Of a stretch of 64,000 nt of DNA, positions 25,438-34,600 are shown in pieces. The position numbers and the translations under genes were made by a program. The stretch is from Mycolicibacterium sp. CH28 (lineage in GTDB: Bacteria; Actinomycetota; Actinomycetes; Mycobacteriales; Mycobacteriaceae): positions 329,644 through 393,643 of the forward strand of contig NZ_SRLQ01000005.1 in NCBI RefSeq assembly GCF_004745805.1, given 5' to 3'. Every line of letters starts with the position of its first letter. Position 1 is the stretch's first letter. The notes under the pieces were generated by a model. It did not search any database. It had not been told where the DNA came from and saw only the letters and a program-made list of their open reading frames with translations.

Positions 25438-26277
25438 ATGGCAGCGCCAGTGAGCACCGACCTTGTCGTCAACGGCCTCAGGTTGCGCCACCTGGATTGG
25501 GGCGCAGCAACATCGCCTCCGGTCCTCGCGCTGCACGGGCTGCGCAGCTACGCGCACACCTGGGATGTGCTCGCAGAGGCGTTGGCAGGCAGCCATCGAG
25601 TGATCGCGCCGGACTTCCGCGGACGCGGCAACAGCGAATGGGACCCCGCGCGGGACTACTTCACGAATGCCTACGTCTGCGACATCGAAGCGCTGGTCGA
25701 TCGCTTGGATCTGCAGACCTTCGCCATCATCGGGCATTCGATGGGCGGAGCGGTCGCTTACGCCTACGCTGCCCGCCATCCCAACCGGGTGAGCGCATTG
25801 GTCATCGAAGACATCGGCCCGGGATCGTCGACTGCGTCCGGCGGAGCCGAGCGTATCGTCCGCGAAATGCGCAACACTCCGGGTGATTTCGCATCACTGG
25901 ACGCTGCGCGTGCGTACTGGCGCAGCATCCGGCCTGCGATCAGCGAGCAGGCCCTAGCCTCCCGTGTGACCAACACCGTCCGCGATGCCGGTGACGGACG
26001 ATGGGTGTGGCAGATGGACATGCAGGGCATCGCCGCGGCTCGACTGGCCGGGGACCCTGCCGGGCCGGTTGACCTGTGGGAGTGTGTGGAGTCGCTGCGC
26101 TGCCCCACCTTGGTGATCCGCGGCGCCGACTCGGACTTTCTGCCGGAGTACATCTGCACCGAAATGGCGGCGCGACAACCGCTGTTGCGCTGGACCGCGG
26201 TGCCCGACGCCGGCCACTACGTGCACGACGACGCCCCCGAGACGTTCGCACGGTTGGTGGCCGACTTCCTAGGGTGA
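25438..26277 (+). CDS. Alpha/beta hydrolase
   Basis: 279 residues from the ATG at 25438, just after the previous stop; an earlier in-frame ATG at 25375 would overlap that gene by 59 bp. It has the catalytic apparatus of the fold: oxyanion motif LHGLRSYAHTWD, nucleophile elbow GHSMGG, acid in RGADSDFL and His in DAGHYVHDD. Likely an esterase or C-C bond hydrolase acting on an intermediate of the upstream genes. Confidence 0.87.
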   Translation: MAAPVSTDLVVNGLRLRHLDWGAATSPPVLALHGLRSYAHTWDVLAEALAGSHRVIAPDFRGRGNSEWDPARDYFTNAYVCDIEALVDRLDLQTFAIIGHSMGGAVAYAYAARHPNRVSALVIEDIGPGSSTASGGAERIVREMRNTPGDFASLDAARAYWRSIRPAISEQALASRVTNTVRDAGDGRWVWQMDMQGIAAARLAGDPAGPVDLWECVESLRCPTLVIRGADSDFLPEYICTEMAARQPLLRWTAVPDAGHYVHDDAPETFARLVADFLG

Positions 26278-26643
26278 TGCGGTCGCGATCAGGAGTTCCG
26301 GCCCGGGAGATAACACTCATCTGGACGGCATCGTCTGGCAGTACGCAATGATGCTGCGCCCGAACGCCGATACCGAGTCTCGCCATGATGAGCAGCACCG
26401 TTCCGATCGAACGGAAGAACACCAGCAGCATGACGCAGATAGCCGTCAGGGTCAAACGCTGCGTACCCATCAGCCCTCATGCCCGCCGAGCCGGACACCA
26501 AGACATCCATACTCACCGCGGGAGTTACAGGCCTGGCTCTCGGGGCCTGATTGCGTTCTGGCAGTGGAGGAAACGCCGACAAATTGGCGCGCCACTCCCG
26601 CCGACGAGCAGGATTATTGAGGCAGGGCGCACGTCGCGTGCGG
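26278..26643. other. Boundary stretch between accessory region and conserved core
   Basis: About 365 bp containing the mmpL scrap and otherwise no gene. It separates the convergent hydrolase and DUF1524 genes and marks the point where conserved mycobacterial gene order begins. Confidence 0.5.
26365..26520 (-). pseudogene. Scrap of an MmpL-type (RND) transporter gene
   Basis: On the minus strand one frame reads MDVLVSGSAGMRADG. The next frame, overlapping it near 26465, reads LTLTAICVMLLVFFRSIGTV. This order, a V-G-A-D segment leading into a transmembrane helix ending in YRS/FRS-x-x-TVLL, is characteristic of MmpL proteins. Only about 50 residues survive, with a frameshift. Confidence 0.55.
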
Positions 26644-27351
26644 TCAGCCGGCTGGGCAGGTAGCCGCCGCCTCGCGCAGTTCGCCGGCCGAGGCCTCGTC
26701 CACCGGTAGCGAGTAGCCGCGCAGCACGGCGATGAACTGGATGGCGTACTGGCACCAGAACGCATGGTTGGGCGGCATCCAGGTCGCCGGGGGCTGATCA
26801 CCCTTGTCCTGGTTGACCTGACCTGCCACCGCCAGCAGATTGGCCGGGTCATTGGCGAAGCGAATCCGCATGGCGTCCGGCCAGTCTCGCGCGCCCATGT
26901 CCCATGCGTAGGCCAGTGGCACCAGGTGGTCGATCTGCACCGCCGCACCGACCTGGGCCCCGCGGGTGAACGGGACCGTCGCACTGGTGTACGGATCGTG
27001 CAGCACTCCGTTGGCCACGGCCTGGGGGCAGCGTTTGGTCGACACGTAGGTCTTGTCGATGAGATCGCGGTCGAGGATGTCGTCGCGGGTGTCGCAGCCG
27101 TTGTGTCCACCCGGCGCGCTGTTGTCGTCGGTCCAGGCATCCCCGAAGGCCGCCCGGCGGTAGTCGTAGCCCCGGACCCGCTGCGGGATGATCACCAGAC
27201 CGTCGAGCACGTCGGTGCCCGGTGCCACCGTCGGCACGTCGGCGCGGGCGACCTCCGGGTCGGGACCAGCTGTCGAGGACAGCACCTGCGCCGCCACGAT
27301 CACCGACAGTGCCGTGATCACCGCCAGCCAGATCAGCTGCCGGCGTCTCAT
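26644..27351 (-). CDS. Secreted DUF1524/HNH-type nuclease-like protein
   Basis: 235 residues. An N-terminal hydrophobic segment (LIWLAVITALSVIVAAQVL) acts as signal or anchor. The HNH-like core follows: QIDHLVPLAYAWDMGARDW, then NDPANLLAV and NQDKGD, ending with CQYA. DUF1524 is the GmrSD-type His-Asn-His fold; extracellular members are widespread in actinobacteria and are probably nucleases. Its ATG overlaps the recG stop (ATGA), so it is the last gene of the DAK2-recG operon. Confidence 0.85.
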   Translation of the reverse strand: MRRRQLIWLAVITALSVIVAAQVLSSTAGPDPEVARADVPTVAPGTDVLDGLVIIPQRVRGYDYRRAAFGDAWTDDNSAPGGHNGCDTRDDILDRDLIDKTYVSTKRCPQAVANGVLHDPYTSATVPFTRGAQVGAAVQIDHLVPLAYAWDMGARDWPDAMRIRFANDPANLLAVAGQVNQDKGDQPPATWMPPNHAFWCQYAIQFIAVLRGYSLPVDEASAGELREAAATCPAG

Positions 27352-29564
27352 GCCTTGTCCAGATAGTCGATTCGGTCGGTGCCGGTGAACTGTCCGGCGA
27401 GGATCGCCATACCCTTGTCGTCGGGGTTGCGGGCATACATCGACTGGGCCAACTCCCGCGCGTCCGTGATGACGTCGAGATGGTCGGCCAGCGATAGGAA
27501 CCGCAGCGTGATGGGGCGCCCGGATTGGTTGAGCCCCAGCACATCTCCCTCGCGGCGCTCCTGCAGATCCAGATCGGCCAACGCGAACCCGTCGAGGGTG
27601 CCCGCGACCGCGGTCAACCTCGCGCCCGCCTTGGAGCCCTCGGGCAGCTTGGTCGCCAGCAGGCACAGGCTGGCGTGCGCCCCACGCCCGATCCGGCCGC
27701 GCAGCTGGTGCAGCTGGCTGATGCCGAACCGGTCGGCGTCCATCACCACCATCATGGTGGCGTTGGGCACGTCCACGCCGACCTCGATGACGGTGGTGCA
27801 CACCAGAACGTCGATGTCCCCGGCTCGAAACGCCGCCATCACCGCGTCCTTCTCGTCGGCGGGTAGCCGCCCGTGCATCAGGCCCAGCCGCAGCCCCGCC
27901 AACGCTCCGTGCCGCAGCCGCTCGTAGAGGGCGACGACGGTTTCAGCGGGCGGACCGGCTTGTTCACCGGTGGGCTTGTCATCCTCGTCGATGCGCGAGG
28001 CCACGACATAGGCTTGCCGCCCGGCGCCGACCTCCTCGTTGATCCGCGCCCAGGCCCTGGCCAGCCACTGCGGCTTGTCGGTGATGAAGATCGTGTTCGT
28101 GGTGATCGGCTGGCGCCCGCGCGGCAGCTCGCGCAATGTCGAGGTCTCCAGATCGCCGTAGACCGTGAGCGCGACGGTACGCGGGATAGGCGTCGCCGTC
28201 ATCACCAGCAGGTGCGGGGTCAGACCTTGGGGGGCCTTGGCGCGCAACCGGTCTCGCTGTTCTACACCAAAGCGGTGCTGCTCGTCGACGACGACGAAAC
28301 CGAGTTGCTTGAACTCGACGGCGTCCTGCAACAGCGCGTGGGTGCCGATGACGATGCCGGCCTCCCCCGAGGCCACCTCGTCACGCACCTGACGCTTCTG
28401 CGCCGCCGACATCGACCCGGTCAGCAGTGCGACCCGCGTCGCCCCCTCCGCCCCGCCGAGTTGGCCGGCCATCGCCAACGGACCCAACACCGCTCGGATC
28501 GACTGGGCATGCTGGGCGGCAAGGACTTCCGTCGGAGCCAATAACGCGCACTGGTAGCCGGCGTCGACCATCTGCAGCATCGCCAGCACCGACACGATCG
28601 TCTTGCCGGAACCGACCTCGCCCTGCAACAACCGGTTCATCGGCTTGGTCGCGGCCAACTCCTCAGTGACCACCCCGAGCACCTCGCGCTGGCCCGCGGT
28701 CAGCTCGAAGGGCATCCGCTGCATCAGAGCGGCGGCCAGACCGTCGTCACGGTACGGCGCGGGCGGCCCGGATTCGGACAACTCGCCGTGCCGGCGTCCA
28801 GCCAGCGCCCACTGCATGCCGACGGCCTCGTCGAAGGTCAGCCGCTCGCGCGCGGCCTCCCGCTCGGCTTCTTTCTCAGCCACGTGGATGGCGCGCAGCG
28901 CCTCGTCCTCGGAAACCAAACCACGCTGGCGCACAACACCTTTGGGCAAAGGATCGGGGATCGGGTCGAGCACCGCAAGCACCTGCTGGACACAGGCGTA
29001 GATGTCCCAGCTCTGTAGCTTGGAGCTGGCCGCGTAGATCGGAAAGAAGTCCCGCTCGAAGGCCGCCATCGACAATTCGCCGCTCTGGGACGTCGAGGAG
29101 TCGGCGATCGCCTTGAGCGACTTGCTGCCGAACACCCGCCCCTTCGGCGACTCCAGAACCAGGAAGTCTGGGTGGGTCAGTTGCATGTTGCTCTTGAAGA
29201 AGCCGACCTCGCCGGACAACATCAGGCGCACGCCTTCCACCAATTCCTTCTTCAGGTACTTGGCGTTGAAGAACGTCGCAGTGACCTTCCGACGCCCCTT
29301 GCCCAACGTGATCACCAGGTATTCGCGCTTGGGCTGGCGATTGGTCCAACGAACTTCGGCCTTGTCGATCTCGCCGACCAGGGTGATGTGCTCACCCTCC
29401 TCGGGCGGCACCTCGTCCTCGCCCCACACCGACATCCCATGGATGTACTTGCGTGGGTAGTGCCGCAGCAGGTCGTCGACGGTGCGGATGGCGAACACCT
29501 CGTCGAGAAGGCCCGCCGCCTTGCCGCCGAGGATGCCGTCCAGCCGGTCGGTGAGGCCGACCAT
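27348..29564 (-). CDS. recG: ATP-dependent DNA helicase RecG
   Basis: 738 residues. The N-terminal OB-fold wedge domain (about residues 55-160) binds branched DNA. The helicase core has Walker A GEVGSGKT near residue 320, the DEQH box in FVVVDEQHRFGVEQ, TATPIPRT, and the C-terminal domain with QLRGRIGRG. It remodels stalled replication forks and Holliday junctions. It begins immediately after the DAK2-domain gene stop (no gap) and overlaps the next gene, so it is translated within one operon. Confidence 0.97.
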   Translation of the reverse strand: MVGLTDRLDGILGGKAAGLLDEVFAIRTVDDLLRHYPRKYIHGMSVWGEDEVPPEEGEHITLVGEIDKAEVRWTNRQPKREYLVITLGKGRRKVTATFFNAKYLKKELVEGVRLMLSGEVGFFKSNMQLTHPDFLVLESPKGRVFGSKSLKAIADSSTSQSGELSMAAFERDFFPIYAASSKLQSWDIYACVQQVLAVLDPIPDPLPKGVVRQRGLVSEDEALRAIHVAEKEAEREAARERLTFDEAVGMQWALAGRRHGELSESGPPAPYRDDGLAAALMQRMPFELTAGQREVLGVVTEELAATKPMNRLLQGEVGSGKTIVSVLAMLQMVDAGYQCALLAPTEVLAAQHAQSIRAVLGPLAMAGQLGGAEGATRVALLTGSMSAAQKRQVRDEVASGEAGIVIGTHALLQDAVEFKQLGFVVVDEQHRFGVEQRDRLRAKAPQGLTPHLLVMTATPIPRTVALTVYGDLETSTLRELPRGRQPITTNTIFITDKPQWLARAWARINEEVGAGRQAYVVASRIDEDDKPTGEQAGPPAETVVALYERLRHGALAGLRLGLMHGRLPADEKDAVMAAFRAGDIDVLVCTTVIEVGVDVPNATMMVVMDADRFGISQLHQLRGRIGRGAHASLCLLATKLPEGSKAGARLTAVAGTLDGFALADLDLQERREGDVLGLNQSGRPITLRFLSLADHLDVITDARELAQSMYARNPDDKGMAILAGQFTGTDRIDYLDKA

Positions 29565-31211
29565 TTACTCCACCCCGATCAGCAGCGCATCACCGCGGTG
29601 GCCGGTGCGATACGTCGCCAGCTCGATACCGGGGTGGCGGCGGTGAATGTGTTCGGTCAGCGCGTCGGTGACGGCGGCGTCGGTGCCGGCGCCGACCAGC
29701 ACGGTCACCAGTTCGCCACCCGCGACCAAGAGCAAGTCGATCAACCCGACGCCCGCCCCGGCCACATCGTCGGCGACCACCAGCACCTCGTCGCCTGCGA
29801 TGCCAAGACCGTCACCCGGCTGGCAGGTGCCGGCCCAGGTCAGGGCCTGCTCGGTGGCGATGCGCACCGAACCGTGCCGCGCCGCGGCGGCGGCCCTGGC
29901 CATCGCGTACCCGTCGTCGACGGCCTGCCGGTCGGCGTCATGGACCGCCAGCGCCGCCAGGCCCTGGACCATCGATCCGGTCGGCAAGGCGACCACGTCG
30001 ATGCCCCAGCCGATCGCGGCCGTGCACCCGGCCACCAGTTCCTCGGCTGCGATGTAGCCGTTCGGCAGCACCATCACCTGGGCGGCGCCGGTGTCGACCA
30101 GCGCGCGAAGCAGCTGGTGGGCACTGACCCCGTTGGCAGGATCGGCCAGCGCCGGGTCCGGGCGCAGCACACAGGCGCCCTCCTGGCTGAACAACTCCTC
30201 GGCGCCGTCACCGTCGACAACGCCCAGGACCGCGCGATCCCGGCTCCAACTGCCCGAGGCGAGCCGGGACGCGCCCGTGCTGAGCACCGAGATCTGGATC
30301 CGGCTGACCGCGCCGGCCGCCAGACCGGCCTCCACGGCCGCGCCCGCGTCGTCGGTGTGCACGTGCACGGAGTGCCGATCGCTGGCCGAGGCGGCGATGG
30401 CCACCGAATCCCCGAGTTCCTCCAGCCGCACGCGCAACCGGTCCAGGGCAGTCGAGTCGCATTCGCCGAGCAGGTACATCACCTCGAATTGCAGGGGGGC
30501 CGCTTCGGCGGCAGTGCTTTCGGACCGGTGCGGCCCCGGCACGTAGGCCCGGCGGTGCGGTGTGTGTCCGCAGACGGTGGTGATCAACGCGTCGAGCAGC
30601 ACCAGCAGGCCGCGGCCCCCGGCGTCGACAACGCCGGCATCGGCCAGCACGTCGAGCTGCTGCGGGGTGCGCTCCAGAGCGACCACCGCGGCATCGGCGC
30701 CGGCGGCCAGCGCATCCCCCAGTCCGGCGCCCTGGGCCGCGCCGTGTTCGACCGCATCGGCGACGGCCTGCAGCACCGACACGATGGTTCCGGCCACCAG
30801 CTGCCCACCCATCGACGACACCACCAGCCCCACCGCGTGGCGCAGCGCCGCCCCGAGCAAGACGGCATCGATGTCGGCCAGGGAGCCTTCGGTGTCGACA
30901 CCGGCCGAGGCCGTCACGTCGGCCAGGCCGCGCAGGATCTGCGACAGGATTACCCCGGAATTGCCGCGGGCACCGTGCAGCGCTCCTTCGGACAACGCGG
31001 CGGCTACCTGGCTGACATCACCGGAGTCGACCGCCGAGTTCGCTTCGACGAGGGCCGAGCGCATGGTGAACAACAGGTTGGTGCCGGTGTCGGAATCGGC
31101 CACCGGAAACACGTTGAGCCGATTGATCTCGTCGGTGTGGGTGATCAGGTCGCCGACGGCGGTATGCGCCCAGTCACGCAAGGCCGAAGCGTCCAGCCGT
31201 CGGTCCGGCAT
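29565..31211 (-). CDS. DAK2 domain protein (FakA/YloV-like)
   Basis: 548 residues from the ATG at 31211, chosen for the AGGAGGT just upstream; a longer frame exists to 31316. The N-terminal DAK2 domain has NVFPVADSDTGTN and GARGNSGVILSQ, the ATP/Mg-binding elements of dihydroxyacetone and fatty-acid kinases. A DUF1949/DegV-like C-terminal part follows (VMVLPNGYIAAEE). FakA proteins phosphorylate fatty acids held by FakB; whether this protein does so here is inference. Always next to recG in mycobacteria, as I recall. Confidence 0.88.
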   Translation of the reverse strand: MPDRRLDASALRDWAHTAVGDLITHTDEINRLNVFPVADSDTGTNLLFTMRSALVEANSAVDSGDVSQVAAALSEGALHGARGNSGVILSQILRGLADVTASAGVDTEGSLADIDAVLLGAALRHAVGLVVSSMGGQLVAGTIVSVLQAVADAVEHGAAQGAGLGDALAAGADAAVVALERTPQQLDVLADAGVVDAGGRGLLVLLDALITTVCGHTPHRRAYVPGPHRSESTAAEAAPLQFEVMYLLGECDSTALDRLRVRLEELGDSVAIAASASDRHSVHVHTDDAGAAVEAGLAAGAVSRIQISVLSTGASRLASGSWSRDRAVLGVVDGDGAEELFSQEGACVLRPDPALADPANGVSAHQLLRALVDTGAAQVMVLPNGYIAAEELVAGCTAAIGWGIDVVALPTGSMVQGLAALAVHDADRQAVDDGYAMARAAAAARHGSVRIATEQALTWAGTCQPGDGLGIAGDEVLVVADDVAGAGVGLIDLLLVAGGELVTVLVGAGTDAAVTDALTEHIHRRHPGIELATYRTGHRGDALLIGVE

Positions 31212-31487
31212 CGGCACCTCCTCGCGATCCCTGGCACACCACACGGCTCCGTCGCGCCAGCCTATCCAGTACGCCTGACAGTTCGACGTCACCGCGACCC
31301 ACTCCGGTCCGATCATCCGATCGGTGCAGGTCAGCGGAATTCTAGGGGGGTCCGATCGTGCCGGTGACCGGCGCGGGCGGGGCGCATTTTGGTGTTCAGT
31401 TCACCGGCCGGTTATCCTAGTCAGGTTGTCGGGTCACCCGTCGCCCGGTCGTTGGCCCCCCTTGACTACTGATTTGAGGAGTTCTAC

Positions 31488-31682
31488 ATGGCTGCCGTGT
31501 GCGATATCTGCGCAAAGGGCCCCGGCTTCGGCAAGTCGGTGTCGCATTCCCACCGCCGGACCAATCGCCGGTGGAACCCGAACATCCAGACCGTGCACGC
31601 CGTGACCCGTCCCGGCGGCAACAAGCAGCGCATCAACGTCTGCACCTCGTGCTTGAAGGCCGGCAAGGTCACCCGCGGCTAG
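31488..31682 (+). CDS. rpmB: 50S ribosomal protein L28
   Basis: 64 residues starting MAAVCDICAKGPGFGKSVSH, with the zinc-binding pairs CDIC near the start and CTSC near the end, so it is the zinc-containing (C+) paralogue. GAGGAG precedes the ATG. It has its own transcript, divergent from the DAK2 gene, and a strong hairpin follows. Mycobacteria also have zinc-free L28 copies expressed under zinc limitation; none is in this window. Confidence 0.96.
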   Translation: MAAVCDICAKGPGFGKSVSHSHRRTNRRWNPNIQTVHAVTRPGGNKQRINVCTSCLKAGKVTRG

Positions 31683-31720
31683 TTCGCGTTCCTCTCCTAC
31701 CTTCTTCTTCCTTCGCCTTA

Positions 31721-31756
31721 CCTTCTTCGCCCAAACCGACGTCTGGGCGAAGAAGG
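31721..31756 (+). terminator. Hairpin downstream of rpmB
   Basis: CCTTCTTCGCCCA (31721-31733) and TGGGCGAAGAAGG (31744-31756) pair perfectly over 13 bp with a 10-base loop. There is no T-run, as is common for mycobacterial terminators. It lies between convergent rpmB and ung and may serve both. Confidence 0.65.
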
Positions 31757-31805
31757 TCGAGACGAGCACGGCACGCCGTCGATCTCGACGTTGACTATGC
31801 AGCCC

Positions 31806-32606
31806 TCAGGGCAGCCGCCAGTCGATCGGCTCCGCACCCATCCCGGTCAGCAGCTCGTTGGCGCGGCTGAACGGTCGTGAGCCGAAGAAGCCCCGCGACG
31901 CCGACAGCGGCGACGGGTGGGCTGACTCGATCGCCACACATCGAGGTGCGGCATTCCCCGAGTCGCTTCGCTCCTGCCCGCCGCGACCATTCCCCGAGTC
32001 GCTTCGCTCCTGCCCTCCGCGACCATTCCCCGAGTCGCTTCGCTCCTGCCCGCCGCGACCATTCAACATCGGCTTGAGCGTCGCAGCGTCACGCCCCCAC
32101 AAGATCGCCACCATGGGCTGATCGCGGGCGACCAGTGCGCGGATGGCGCATTCGGTGACCGCCTCCCACCCCTTGCCGCGGTGCGACGCCGGCGTGCCCG
32201 GGCGCACGGTCAGCACCCTGTTGAGCAGCATCACACCGCGCTGCGCCCAGGGCGTCAGGTCGCCGCTGGACGGCTGCGGGTGGCCGAGGTCAGCGGTGTA
32301 CTCGCTGAAGATATTGCTCAGGCTGCGGGGCAGCGGTCGCACATCGGGGGCCACCGAGAAACTCAGGCCGACCGCATGGCCCGGCGTCGGGTAGGGATCT
32401 TGGCCGACGATCAGGACCCGCACCTCCTCGAACGGGAAGGTGAAGGCGCGCAGCACGTTCGGCCCGGCGGGCAGATAGCGTTGCCCGGCATTGATCTCGG
32501 CCCGCAGGAACTGGCCCATCTGCGCGATCTGATCGCTCACCGGGGCCAGCGCCTTCGCCCAGCCGTCATCGACGAGTTCAGTCAGCGGTTTGGCCGTGGT
32601 CGTCAC
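31806..32606 (-). CDS. ung: Uracil-DNA glycosylase with in-frame repeat insertion
   Basis: 266 residues from the GTG at 32606. The family 1 motifs are intact: GQDPYPTPG (Asp70) and [10 protein letters not shown] near the C-terminus. It removes uracil from DNA to start base excision repair. Relatives are about 227 residues; here about 39 extra residues sit between LKPML (to 181) and CVAIES (from 223). They consist of three copies of [12 protein letters not shown] plus NAAPR, encoded by 36-bp repeats at 31953-32060. The insertion keeps the frame and falls at a surface loop in known structures' equivalent position (inference). Probably still active. Upstream neighbour thiL is 23 bp away on the same strand. 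Confidence 0.93.
   Translation of the reverse strand: MTTTAKPLTELVDDGWAKALAPVSDQIAQMGQFLRAEINAGQRYLPAGPNVLRAFTFPFEEVRVLIVGQDPYPTPGHAVGLSFSVAPDVRPLPRSLSNIFSEYTADLGHPQPSSGDLTPWAQRGVMLLNRVLTVRPGTPASHRGKGWEAVTECAIRALVARDQPMVAILWGRDAATLKPMLNGRGGQERSDSGNGRGGQERSDSGNGRGGQERSDSGNAAPRCVAIESAHPSPLSASRGFFGSRPFSRANELLTGMGAEPIDWRLP
31953..32060 (-). repeat. Three tandem 36-bp repeats inside ung
   Basis: Units at 31953-31988, 31989-32024 and 32025-32060 differ by a single base. Each contains GAGTCGCTTCGCTC, which can fold as a small hairpin (GAG and CG pairs around CTT). Read on the ung strand each unit encodes twelve residues. Confidence 0.95.
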
Positions 32607-32629
32607 GGACGCCAACCTAACGTGCGCGG

Positions 32630-33619
32630 TCAGTCGAACGACTGCCAACCCGCCGGGCCATTCCATGTCCGGCCGTCCACCGAGACGCCGGCCGCGCCGT
32701 CCGAGACGGTGCCGATCACCCGCCAGCCGGGCGGCACCGCGGCGGGAAAGCAGCCGACCAAGGCGTGATCTTCACCACCGGAGAGCACCAGCGACCACGG
32801 GTCGGCGCCGGTCGCGTCCGCCGCGGCGGCCACCGCCTCGACATCGGGTCGCAGGGCATCGCCGATGAGATTCATCGCCACACCGGACGCCTCGGCGACG
32901 TGGCCCAGGTCGGCGAGCAGTCCGTCGGAGACATCGGTCATCGCCTGCGCTCCGGCTTCGGCGGCGATGGCCCCCTGCCCGTACGGCGGGCGCGGCACCA
33001 GATGCCGTTGACGCACCTCATCGAATCCATCGATTTCGTTATGCCACACCAGAAACCCTGCAGCCGACCGGCCGAGCTCGCCGGCCACTGCGATCACTGA
33101 TCCCGCCCGCGCGCCACTGCGCAGCACGGGCTGGCGCCCGGCCAGGTCACCAAGCGCGGTCACCGACACGACCCACTGCGGGCTGCTGACCAGATCGCCA
33201 CCGACGATTCCGGCTCCCAGTCCCCCTGCCTCCTGCCACATTCCGTCCGACAGCTCCTGCACCTGCGCGACCGCGGTGTCGGGTGGGGCACCGAACCCCA
33301 CGACGAATGCGGTGGGCCGCGCCCCCATCGATTCGACGTCGGCGGCGTTCTGCGCGATCGCTTTTCGTCCGACATCGCGCGGGGCCGACCAGTTCAGCAG
33401 GAAGTGACGGCCTTCCACCAGCATGTCGGTGGTGATCACGACGCGTCCGTCGGGTGCGCCGACCACCGCGGCGTCGTCTCCGGGCCCGACCGTCACGCCC
33501 GTGGGCTGGCGGCGGCCCATCACCAGCCGGTCGATCATCGGGAACTCGCCCAGTTGCTGCAGCGTGGGTCCACGGCCGTCGGCCACGACTCGTACCTCCT
33601 GCGTATCGCACCCGCTCAT
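32630..33619 (-). CDS. thiL: Thiamine-monophosphate kinase
   Basis: 329 residues from the ATG at 33619; an ATG 18 bp upstream would add six. Characteristic motifs are GPGDDAAVV, the Mg-binding [38 protein letters not shown] and [12 protein letters not shown]. It phosphorylates thiamine monophosphate to the active cofactor. Likely co-transcribed with ung. Confidence 0.95.
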   Translation of the reverse strand: MSGCDTQEVRVVADGRGPTLQQLGEFPMIDRLVMGRRQPTGVTVGPGDDAAVVGAPDGRVVITTDMLVEGRHFLLNWSAPRDVGRKAIAQNAADVESMGARPTAFVVGFGAPPDTAVAQVQELSDGMWQEAGGLGAGIVGGDLVSSPQWVVSVTALGDLAGRQPVLRSGARAGSVIAVAGELGRSAAGFLVWHNEIDGFDEVRQRHLVPRPPYGQGAIAAEAGAQAMTDVSDGLLADLGHVAEASGVAMNLIGDALRPDVEAVAAAADATGADPWSLVLSGGEDHALVGCFPAAVPPGWRVIGTVSDGAAGVSVDGRTWNGPAGWQSFD

Positions 33620-33771
33620 CGCCGCAGCCTGACGCAACCTGCGGTAACCTTTGGTCCCTGTCGACGCATAGCGCGTCGCCGTCCTGACCGCTCAGGGTCA
33701 GGACTCACGGACACGCCAGTGTAGGCGGGGCGGCACCGCACCCGACGAACACCGAGACGAGGAGACGACGG

Positions 33772-34008
33772 GTGGTGGAGGCCTACATGCTGATCCAGAC
33801 CGAGGTCGGCCGCGCCGAGGTTGTCGCCAAGCAGGTCGCGGCGTTACCCGGCGTGGTGTCCTCGGAGTACGTCACCGGCCCCTACGACGTGGTGGTGCGG
33901 ATCAGCGCCGCCACCGAGGACGACCTCACCGCCAGTGTCGTGCCCAGCGTCCAACAGATCACCGGCATCACCCGCACCCTGACCTGCCCCATCGCCGACG
34001 CCGGCTGA
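33772..34008 (+). CDS. Stand-alone Lrp/AsnC ligand-binding (RAM) domain protein
   Basis: 78 residues covering only the RAM fold (AYMLIQTEVGRAEVVAKQVA, GVVSSEYVTGPYDVVV), with no DNA-binding domain. The GTG at 33772 follows GAGGAG. Such proteins bind amino acids and may modulate full-length Lrp regulators. It is 20 bp upstream of the DUF3515 gene on the same strand. Confidence 0.87.
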   Translation: MVEAYMLIQTEVGRAEVVAKQVAALPGVVSSEYVTGPYDVVVRISAATEDDLTASVVPSVQQITGITRTLTCPIADAG

Positions 34009-34028
34009 TCGGCCCCCGCCCCACACAA

Positions 34029-34592
34029 ATGACTGAACCCGTTCCCACACCGGCCGCGCAGTCCGCGTCGGACGGTCCCCCGCGCGCCGCGCTGATCATC
34101 GCCCTGGTGGTAGCGGTGGCAGCCGTCGGCGCCGTGCTGGGCATCGCCGCCACCCGCCGCGCCCCGGTGCAGCCGGTGGCCATCGCCTCGGTGCCGGCAC
34201 CCAAGGCCGACTCCTCGACCTGCCGGGGCCTGCTCGACGTGCTTCCCGACCGCCTGGGCGACTTCGAGCGCGTGGCGACGGCTGACCCCACTCCGCCCGG
34301 TGCCGCTGCGTGGCGCGCCGCGGCCGACACCGATCCGGTGATCCTGCGGTGCGGGGTAGACCGGCCCGCCGAATTCGTGGTCGGCTCGCCCATCCAGATG
34401 GTCAACCAGGTGCAGTGGTTCCGGCTCGACGATTCCGCGTCCGACCGCAGCACGTGGGTCAGCGTGGATCGGCCGGTCTACGTGGCGCTGACGCTGCCGC
34501 AGCAGTCCGGTCCGACGCCGATCCAAGCACTCTCCGATGCGATCGCGCGCAGCATGCCCGAGGTTGCGATCAGCCCCAATCCTGCTCGCTGA
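34029..34592 (+). CDS. DUF3515 membrane protein
   Basis: 187 residues. One N-terminal transmembrane helix (ALIIALVVAVAAVGAVLGIA) is followed by an extracytoplasmic domain with STCRGLLDVLPDRLGDF and a second Cys in VILRCGV, probably disulfide-bonded. This actinobacterial family of unknown function is located next to ddl in mycobacteria; a cell-envelope role is plausible from context only. Convergent with ddl, with 8 bp between them. Confidence 0.85.
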   Translation: MTEPVPTPAAQSASDGPPRAALIIALVVAVAAVGAVLGIAATRRAPVQPVAIASVPAPKADSSTCRGLLDVLPDRLGDFERVATADPTPPGAAAWRAAADTDPVILRCGVDRPAEFVVGSPIQMVNQVQWFRLDDSASDRSTWVSVDRPVYVALTLPQQSGPTPIQALSDAIARSMPEVAISPNPAR

Positions 34593-34600
34593 GCAGGGAT

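Noticed and set aside
29172..31367. 731-codon plus-strand open frame opposite recG and the DAK2 gene
   Set aside because: High G+C codon bias keeps antisense frames open; the product has no recognisable domain and overlaps two certain genes.
31953..32060. 36-bp repeats considered as a CRISPR array
   Set aside because: The units are contiguous with no spacers, lie in frame inside ung, and no cas gene is present.
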